Part shown: piece after piece, positions 57,493 to 64,000 of the stretch
How the letters are laid out: each line of letters begins with the position of its first letter
Position numbering within the stretch: position 1 is the first letter of the stretch
Assembly: GCF_947179515.1 (NCBI RefSeq)
Contig: NC_067480.1
Coordinates: 11,854,201 to 11,918,200, forward strand
Length of the DNA: 64,000 nt
DNA from: Apodemus sylvaticus
Lineage: Eukaryota; Chordata; Mammalia; Rodentia; Muridae
Reading direction: 5' to 3'
Program-made: the position numbers and the translations under genes
Notes under the pieces: model-generated
The model's database searches: none
What the model saw: the letters and a program-made list of their open reading frames with translations, nothing else
What the model was told of the DNA's origin: nothing

Positions 57493-57678
57493 AAAATTAT
57501 ATTCATGAGCCCAGCAGTAGTGGTCCACGCCTTTTAATCCCAGCACTTGGGAGGCAGAGGCAGGCGGATTTCTGAGTTTGAGGCCAGCCTGGTCTACAGA
57601 GTGAGTTCCAGGACAGCTAGGGCTACACAGAGAAACCCTGTCTCGAAAAACAAAACAAAACAAAAATTATATTAATGA
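57493..57678 (+). mobile_element. B1 SINE, young, with 16-bp TSD
   Basis: The body is about 57509-57662: 'cttttaatcccagcacttgg', 'gaggcagaggcaggcggatt', 'tctgagtttgaggccagcct' (B-box region), 'ggtctacagagtgagttcca' and 'gaaaccctgtctcgaaaaac', then an A-rich tail. GCGGATTTCTGAG is the form typical of Mus B1. The TSD AAAATTATATTNATGA lies at 57493-57508 and 57663-57678, with one C/A difference. Part of the A box is altered ('gtagtggtccacgcc'). Confidence 0.93.
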
Positions 57679-57779
57679 AATTACTCAGATTCTACTATAG
57701 TAGGTTTCCCATATGACCTCACAAATGTTGGCAGTAAACACTTCAGTGTTAGCATTTCCTCCTTCCCTCCATTTTATGT

Positions 57780-57783
<4 letters not shown>

Positions 57784-57843
<60 letters not shown>

Positions 57844-57854
57844 CCCCAAAAAAA
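57784..57854 (+). repeat. (CT)n tract with C-run and A-run
   Basis: About 28 CT units, then CCCCCCC and AAAAAAA. The long Ser-Leu peptide is an artefact. Confidence 0.93.
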
Positions 57855-58436
57855 ACTACATATTCTGTTTTTCTCACCTTAGGAGTCTCTTCTATCCCAT
57901 ATAGACCCTTACCCTATATCTAAACCTCTGCACTGCTGTGTGAAGGTTTCAAAGCTAAGATCCACATATAAGTGAATATATACCATATTTGTCTTTTTGA
58001 CTCTGGACTTCCTAACTCACGATGATTTCTTTTACTAGCTCCATATTTTTACCTGCTAAGTTCATGATTTCATATTTTTTGAACAGTTGGGTAATATTCC
58101 ATGAGTCCTTATCCCTTCAAATGTTGAGGGACACCAAGACTGTTTCCATTTTTGTGTATTGTTAGTAGGTCAACAATGAACATAGTTAAACAAGTGTCTC
58201 TGTGGTAGAAGGAAGCATTGTTTAGGTATATTCCTAATTGGCGGATCTTGAGGTATATAGTCCTCAGCTTCCCAAGGAACTGCCACATTGCTTTGCAAAG
58301 TGGCTGTCCAAGGTTATGATTTCACCATCAGTGAATTACTGTTACCCTTAATCCACATCCTCAACAGCATAAGACATTATTTGATATTACTTTTCTTTCT
58401 TGCTTTGTTTCTTTGTCTCTTTGTTTGTTTGTTTCC

Positions 58437-58505
58437 TTTTTCTTTCCTTCCTTCCTTCTTCCTTCCTTCCTTCCATCCTTCCTTCCTTCCTTCCTTCCTT
58501 TCTTT
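58437..58505 (+). repeat. (CCTT)n pyrimidine microsatellite
   Basis: About 16 imperfect CCTT/TTCC units inside the old L1. Confidence 0.9.
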
Positions 58506-59307
58506 TTTTGATATTGACCAATCTGATTGCTGTAACATGAAATCTCATGGTGGCTTGATTTGTATTTCCCTGATAAATACGTATATTGAATATTTCTTTA
58601 AGTGTTTCTTGGCCATTTGTATGTCATCTTTTGAGAATCTATTTAGTAGTGTATAGTGTTTTAATTGGAATATTTGTTTTGTTGATTCTAGTTTTTCTTA
58701 ATTTTTTTACACATTTAAGATAATAGCACTCTATTAGATGGATAATTGGTAAAGGTATTTTCTCATTCTGTAGGTTGCTACTTTGCCTGAATTAGTAGTG
58801 TTTTTTGCCCTATAGAAGCATTTCAGTTTTGTGAGGTCCCATTTATTATTTGTTGATCTTATTAGTATCAGTACTAATAGTCTTTTGGTCAAAAAGTCTT
58901 ACCATATGACAAGGAGTTCAGGGTTATTCCCCATGTTCTGTTTTGTCAGTATCAGTGAATATGGTCCATTTGCTTGGAATATATTTTCCATTCTTTTCCC
59001 CCAGAGATGATGTGTATCTTTGAAAGTTACATATATATCATGGACACAGCAGAAATATGGATGCATTTTTTTTCTCTAATACAGTCATTGGTCTATGTAT
59101 TTTTATTGGGGCAAGGAAGATTGAATTATCTGAGAGCAGTGTCTTTTATTCCAGTTCTTTACTGTTTTGTTGTGGGTTACCCGCCCCCCATTCTCTTGAT
59201 TTGCTGTTCTGGGATTATTCATTGCTTGTGGTTTTCTGAGATTCATTAACATCTTCAGACCAAGGTTTTTCTTGTAGTATCTTTGGCACAGCTGGTTTTG
59301 TGAATAC

Positions 59308-59341
59308 GCACACACACACACACAGACACACACACAGACAC

Positions 59342-59398
<57 letters not shown>
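59308..59398 (+). repeat. (CA)n-(TA)n compound microsatellite
   Basis: About 30 CA units with CAGA and CACG interruptions, then about 12 TA units. Lies inside the old L1. Confidence 0.93.
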
Positions 59399-60459
59399 GT
59401 TTGGCCATGTAATGTTTTTCTTTCTATAGCATCATGATAGATAGTTTTCCTGGGTAGTTTTCCAGGAACTTTTGGTATTTAGACTCTCATTGAGGGGTCA
59501 ATTGTTATTTTAAATGACCTACCTTTATATGTTACTTGGTCTTTTTCCTTTGCAGCTTTTTGCATTCTTTTTTTTTTTGTTGTTGTTCTGTATGTTCAGT
59601 GTTTAATTATTATGTATTGTAGAAATTTCTTCTCTTTCTACTTTACAGGGGTTTCTACTTATTTTTCACACCTTGATAGGCATCTCCTTCTATATATTAA
59701 AGAATTTTTCTTCTATGATTTTGTTTAAAATATTTTCAGCATCTTTGACCTGGATTTCTCCTCTTGATTCTATTTCACATATTCTGGTCTTTTCTTAGTG
59801 TCCCACATTCCTGGGTATTTCATCCTTGGATTTTTGTGCATTTACAATTTTCTTTGACTGAGTTATCCATTTCTTCTACTTTGCCTTTAACACCTAATAT
59901 CCTTTCTTGTAATCTGTTGGTCAGGCTTACCTCTGAGTTTTCTGTATAACTTTCTAAATTTTTTATTTTACATTTTTGTTCTCTTTGGAGTCTCTTAATT
60001 GAATCTATTTTCCTTTTTCATGTCTTGAACATTTTTTCATGATTTGATTCTACTCTTTGTTTGTATTTTCATTGACTTAAGAATTTATCTATATACTCTT
60101 TAGGGTCCTTGAATAGTTAGTTATGTTGAAGCCCTTCACCTGTGTTTCAGCTGTATTGCAGGTCTCCATGTTTACCATAGCAGGGATTCTGTGTTTTGGT
60201 AGAGAATTATTGTGTTAGATATTGATGATTATATTTTTGCTTCTGTTTCCTGGCATCTGCACTTGGGATAATTGTGATCCTAGGCATTGAAAACTTGTCT
60301 TGTTTATCTTTGTTTGGTGTTCTATTTCTTGTTTTCCATGGCCCCATCTCGACCTTAGGAAGGTGTGGTGTCTTTGGTATGCCTGGCAGGGAGTTCTTGT
60401 ACAAGTATGCGAATGGCAGAGAGAAATGATATTTGTGAGGAGAAAAGAAGTACAAAAAT

Positions 60460-60605
60460 AATCCCCTCCCTCCCCCTTTCCCTGTCCTACCCCTTTCCTT
60501 CTCCTCCCCCTTCCCCTCCTCTCCCTCTTCCCCTCCCTTCCCTGCCTCCTCTTTCCTTTTCCTTCCCCCTCTTCCTCCCTGTCTGTCTCCCTCTCTCTCC
60601 TGTAT
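60460..60605 (+). repeat. Polypyrimidine tract
   Basis: About 145 bp, nearly all C and T (cctccctcc, ttcccctcc). The Arg/Glu/Gly-rich minus-strand frame here (60207-60626) is low-complexity, not a gene. Confidence 0.88.
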
Positions 60606-60914
60606 TTGTTTCATTGTTGTTTTCATGTCTAGTACACCACCACATCTAGCACTTTATTTATTCTTCCAGTCTTGTCTTTGGTCTCTTGCTCAGAAGAGAT
60701 TTAAGCAAAAAACGTGTTTTCTTTTTTATTTATTTATTTATTTTACAAAAACCCATTTCTCTTCTTCCCATAAATGTTTAATAAATGCATTGTACAATTT
60801 TACTTATTAAATTATTAAAAGGCATTTTTCTGTTAGAATTTTAATGCAAGATTATTTTGTCTGATAATCAACTATAATTTTTTAAAAAAATAAAATAAGT
60901 GCTCAATGGATTAA
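60606..60914. other. Unassigned sequence
   Basis: Nothing recognised. Confidence 0.45.
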
Positions 60915-60962
60915 AAGAAAAGGACTGGGTAGGGGACAAAGCATCCTTGTCTATACTTAATT
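60915..60962 (+). repeat. 48-bp direct repeat, left copy
   Basis: Starts AAGAAAAGGACTGGGTAGGG and ends CTTAATT. It matches 61921-61968 with five substitutions and no gap. Confidence 0.85.
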
Positions 60963-61019
60963 TCCATTTAGGTTCACCAGTTAAAACCACATACTGCCCT
61001 TGGATCCTATCCTAACACC

Positions 61020-61145
61020 CCTTTTGGGTGGCTCACAACAAGCTGTATCTCCACCTTTAGACGGACTCACTGCTTCTGGCCTCATCCACCAGCACCCACA
61101 CTTATGTGAACATACCAACACAATAACACAGAATTTAAAAAGTAA
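61020..61145 (+). mobile_element. B3-class SINE 3' part
   Basis: 'gggtggctcacaacaagctg', 'tctggcctcatccaccagca' and 'atgtgaacataccaacacaa' resemble the right half of a B3, ending in A-rich sequence. Moderate match. Confidence 0.45.
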
Positions 61146-61472
61146 AAATAAAAATTACAAAATACCTTAAACAAACATCTCTTGCTGTTATAATTTTCAG
61201 CAGCTCGTCATACAAAGATGATGCAATGTCTTCTTTGAGGTCAATTATTACTTGTGAGAAAGACATTATCTGATAACTTAAAGGTGAAGAGTTGAAGGAA
61301 ATAAAGTGTTTCATGGACAAGGTGACATTTCCAATGATGTTTGGAAACTTACTGTAAAGATACATTTTGAATGGAGGAAGACATCTTTGTTGTCCTGCTG
61401 AGGTAACAGAACAGATGCTCAGAAAGGAAGACCTAAGTGGAGTCAAATTCAAGCACAGGAAGTAAAGCTGAT

Positions 61473-61761
61473 ACAGTAACTTGAATACTGGTGGACTTGG
61501 TCACGGGGAATACTGAATACTGGTCATGGAGATTAACCTGAATATTGCTAGACTTGGTCATGGGGAATACTGAACACTGGTCATGGAGATTAACCTGAAT
61601 ACTGCTAGACTTGGTCATGGGGAGTACTGAACACTGGCCATGGAGATTAATCTGAATACTGCTAGACTTGGTCATAGGGAATACTGAACACTGGTCATGG
61701 AGATTAACCTGAATACTGCTAGACTTGGTCATGGGGAATACTGAACACTGGTCATGGGGAA
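61473..61761 (+). repeat. 57-bp minisatellite, about 5 copies
   Basis: The unit starts ACTTGGTCATGGGGAATACT. Starts fall at exactly 57-bp steps: 61495, 61552, 61609, 61666 and 61723. The last copy is partial, and a partial copy precedes the first. The copies differ by a few transitions. Because 57 is a multiple of three, the minus strand stays open (61783-61433, 116 codons) as a repeated 19-residue block (DQCSVFPMTKSSSIQVNLH and variants). No coding support exists beyond this. Confidence 0.95.
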
Positions 61762-61920
61762 CTGTAGTTGTTACATTCAGCATTTAGCATACTGTAGATG
61801 CTAAATATTCTATAGGATTGGTGACCACCAGAAATAAAAATGGAAAACAAGCAATTGTCTGGCAATAGACAGCCTTCTCTCACATTACTGAGTGGATTAA
61901 GGTACTACCTGAAGACAAGG

Positions 61921-61968
61921 AAGAAAAGGATTGGGTAGGGGGAAAAGCATCCTCGTCTGTACTTAATT
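61921..61968 (+). repeat. 48-bp direct repeat, right copy
   Basis: Partner of 60915-60962, 1006 bp downstream. Adjacent sequence on both sides differs, so only these 48 bp are shared. Confidence 0.85.
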
Positions 61969-63730
61969 ATATGCACTTTACTTATTTACAACAGAAATTG
62001 ATTTTCATTACATAATTAGTTAACAAGTGCATGGCATTAATTATACAGTTTTAATATATACAAAATCTACAGATTTTAAAAATTTGTATCCCTCTAATTT
62101 TGTCTCTTCTTAATTCTCACATAAAATGGTCAGGAACTTCCTATTAAAGTATTACTTGTGATGAGGGAGAGGGGAACCTGAACTGACTTGAGTATTCAGA
62201 GCTTGAATCAGTACAGACCTCTGTATATGTAAAAATATCAAGCTACAGATAGGCAACAATTTTTTGTTGTTGTTGTTGTTGTTATATGAGTCTCATATTG
62301 TATTCCAGAATTCTTCATTCTTATCACAAAACTAGTCAGATGTGACCGGATTGTCTAATCCATGACTTTCCCTCATGTGGAGTCACTGTACTCCAAAATC
62401 TTATTACTGAAGAGTTTCTCTGCTATTTGATGCTAGGCATAGCACGGATATAATTTGTCTGGAAGCTTCAATAACTGCTATAGTGGGTCCTGGCCTCACA
62501 CTCATACTCTTTGTTATAACCCAATCAGTTCACATACAAGAATCTGCCCTCTTTTCCCTGAGCTCCACTTCAGTTGTTTGGTGTCTGGTTCTCATAAAAT
62601 TATTCCGACATTCACAAAGCAAATGTCCTTTGAGTTTTGACATCTGAGTGAGGTGACCCACCAGATGTTGTACTCTGGTGTGTGTTGAAGGAAACAGACA
62701 ATGTTTACATTAACCTTTTCAAGCCCTTTCCCATGCAAGGTTAGTAGGATGGTGGTTAAATAAAGATGCTTAGTCATCCAGAATCCTAAAGGCACTTGAC
62801 ACCATGTCAAGTAATCTACTGGAGCCCATAAGATCTGGCAGGCCAGGCCAAGGTGCAGACACAGCTCTGTAAGGAGAACTGAAGGCTGTGGGAGAGCTTA
62901 CTTCTCTAAGAACGCTACTCTATTTCCTTTTCCTTTTGTTAATACGCCTTTACCAAATTTCATTTTGAGAAGATTGACCACTAATAGGGAAGTGATAAAA
63001 ATTTCATCCTGATTTTATGAAGTTCTGGACTGCAAATAGACTTCTCAATTATTTTATGTTTTTCCTGGATTATGGTTTGGTAGATAGGGAACTGCAGATG
63101 GAATATTCAGGCACTGTCCCTTCAAATTGTTGACCCTTCATTCAGGAAGGCTTGTATTTATTGCTTTTAATTGCTTCACATGTTGTTACTATATTTAAAA
63201 CTGTCAAAATATGGCAATTTTAGTAGCTTACTCCAAAATGATGAAGCTATTATACATTTAAGTCTTCTTTTTCTTTTCTTCTTTTTTCTTTTCATTTCCT
63301 TCTTTTTAAAAAAATAGAAAAAAAATCAAATATAAACACCTGGCTTTTCTTGGTTAAGCTCTTGCCTTCTTCTAAACATACCATATGGCTTTCTTAAAAC
63401 TAGCTATTTTCCTCTTTTCTCTTCTAATTTATGAAAGAATATTGCGGCTATTAGTAGATTTACATGTTCCAATAGCTTCAAGGCAGCACAAACATCATTT
63501 TGCAAATGTGGAATCTGTCATGATGTTCAAGTAATGGTTAAAAAGTGCCCGACTATTTTCCTTGGTAAGCATCTGTGACAACTAAAAAGTAATAATTCCT
63601 ATTAATAAGTGATTTAACGTATCTCAACATGTGTCCAAGCCTGCAACTATTATGTCAATAACAGGGCTAATCAGTTTAACATGCTGTGGGCAGGCACTAG
63701 CAATGCATACAAATGCAAAAGTAACAAGAA
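61969..63730. other. Unassigned sequence
   Basis: (TTG)n at 62264-62282 and a T-rich pyrimidine run at 63260-63308. Nothing else recognised. Confidence 0.4.
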
Positions 63731-63738
63731 GCTGAGTT

Positions 63739-64000
63739 TTATCTCTTCTGTTGTGGGATTTCCTTCATGGTGACAGACTCAGAAGCATCCCGAGGAGAAT
63801 TCTTTTACATTTGTACCTGTCCAAAATATCTGGCCTCAAACTCTCTCTTATCACATGAGTATACCAGAGTCATTTTTATTCTCTTGTAATCTTTCTGGTG
63901 GATCTTGCTGCCTTTGTAGTGTCTTATTTTGATTATGGGGTATACTTCACCATTCTTGACAGAAAGAATGAGGTTGTGAGCATCAATGGTATGGGGTAGG
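63739..64000 (-). pseudogene. Coding-like fragment, cut by the window edge, unidentified
   Basis: On the minus strand one frame is open from 63999 to a TAA at 63805-63807 (64 codons, no start in view), with a composition like a real soluble protein (LILSVKNGEVYPIIKIRHYK; KRIKMTLVYSCDKREFEARY). The same frame continues open after that TAA for 21 codons (KNSPRDASESVTMKEIPQQK) to a second TAA at 63739-63741. A coding texture on both sides of the first stop suggests either a natural C-terminus followed by chance openness or a pseudogene with a nonsense change. I do not recognise the protein. It could be a terminal exon or a processed copy whose rest lies right of the window. Confidence 0.35.

Larger units (their letters stand above)
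57860..60420 (-). mobile_element. Old, internally deleted L1, antisense
   Basis: The plus strand gives antisense L1 landmarks in order. The ORF2 end comes first ('aagatccacatataagtgaa', 'tagctccatatttttacctg', 'gggtaatattccatgagtcc', 'acattgctttgcaaagtggc'). Post-RT ORF2 follows to about 58880 ('ttttgtgaggtcccatttat'). From about 58950 the sequence is the ORF2 start/endonuclease region ('ttgcttggaatatattttcc', 'tctatgtatttttattgggg'), and then ORF1 to about 60420. The missing middle of ORF2 points to an internal deletion near 58880-58950. Microsatellites at 58437-58505 and 59308-59398 grew inside it. It is too diverged to translate. Confidence 0.65.

Noticed and set aside
59103..59408. Tyr-Ile and Cys-Val repeat peptide
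   Set aside because: It is a translation of the (CA)n(TA)n microsatellite.
60207..60626. 139-codon minus-strand frame rich in Gly, Glu, Arg and Lys
   Set aside because: It is produced by the polypyrimidine tract at 60460-60605. The rest lies in old L1 5' sequence.
61473..61761. CRISPR-like array or repeat protein gene
   Set aside because: The 57-bp units have no unique spacers. The open frame follows from the period being a multiple of three.
1..64000. tRNA, 5S, U6, 7SK or other small RNA genes
   Set aside because: The only tRNA-like A and B boxes seen belong to B2, B3 and B1 SINEs. No snRNA landmark sequences were noticed.

Overview
This window looks like nuclear DNA from a mouse (Mus) or a very close murine relative. 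It carries a B1 SINE of the Mus-type sequence, B2 and B3 SINEs, murine L1/Lx LINEs, a MERVL-type class III provirus with an MT2-type LTR, an IAP-like solo LTR, and many MaLR-type LTRs. It is AT-rich and CpG-poor, and I found no intact host protein-coding gene, tRNA, rRNA or snRNA. Every long open reading frame belongs to a retroelement. The setting is best read as a gene desert or a large intron filled by successive retrotransposon insertions. All family names come from recognising sequence and protein motifs by eye, not from a database search.

Layout. Positions 1-985 hold a 5'-inverted L1, followed by two MaLR-type LTR fragments (1.05-1.6 kb). Positions 3.5-7.2 kb hold the 3' half of a MERVL-type provirus on the minus strand: RT, RNase H, integrase, dUTPase and 3' MT2-type LTR. 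Gag and the 5' LTR are missing. A B2 follows at 7.2-7.4 kb. Positions 7.8-13.6 kb are a near full-length minus-strand L1 with intact ORF1 and broken ORF2. Positions 13.6-32 kb are mostly unassigned sequence with scattered SINEs, MaLR/MLT1 LTRs, MIR-like pieces, microsatellites and a small local duplication. Positions 32.8-37 kb hold four L1 pieces: a short 3' end, a twin-primed copy, an ancient L1M remnant and a truncated L1 with a perfect target-site duplication. Positions 38-42 kb hold a 20-bp minisatellite, SINEs, a MaLR LTR and a diverged duplicated segment. Positions 42-54 kb are L1-dense: three more 5'-inverted L1s, an old L1M remnant, a MaLR LTR with TSD and a CpG-dense IAP-like solo LTR with a perfect 6-bp TSD. 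Positions 54-64 kb hold a possible class I LTR, a young B1 with TSD, an old internally deleted L1, several pyrimidine tracts, a 57-bp minisatellite and, at the right edge, a coding-like fragment on the minus strand that I cannot identify.

How it fits together. The autonomous elements (L1, MERVL-type) supply the enzymes that spread themselves and, for L1, the SINEs. The only retroelement frame still uninterrupted and complete is the L1 ORF1 at 11.96-13.17 kb. All L1 ORF2 and provirus pol copies are disabled. I did not find a previously undescribed biological system. The items most worth a second look are the cluster of five twin-primed L1s, the CpG-dense solo LTR, the provirus pol broken only by stop codons, three local direct duplications and the unidentified coding-like fragment at the right edge.
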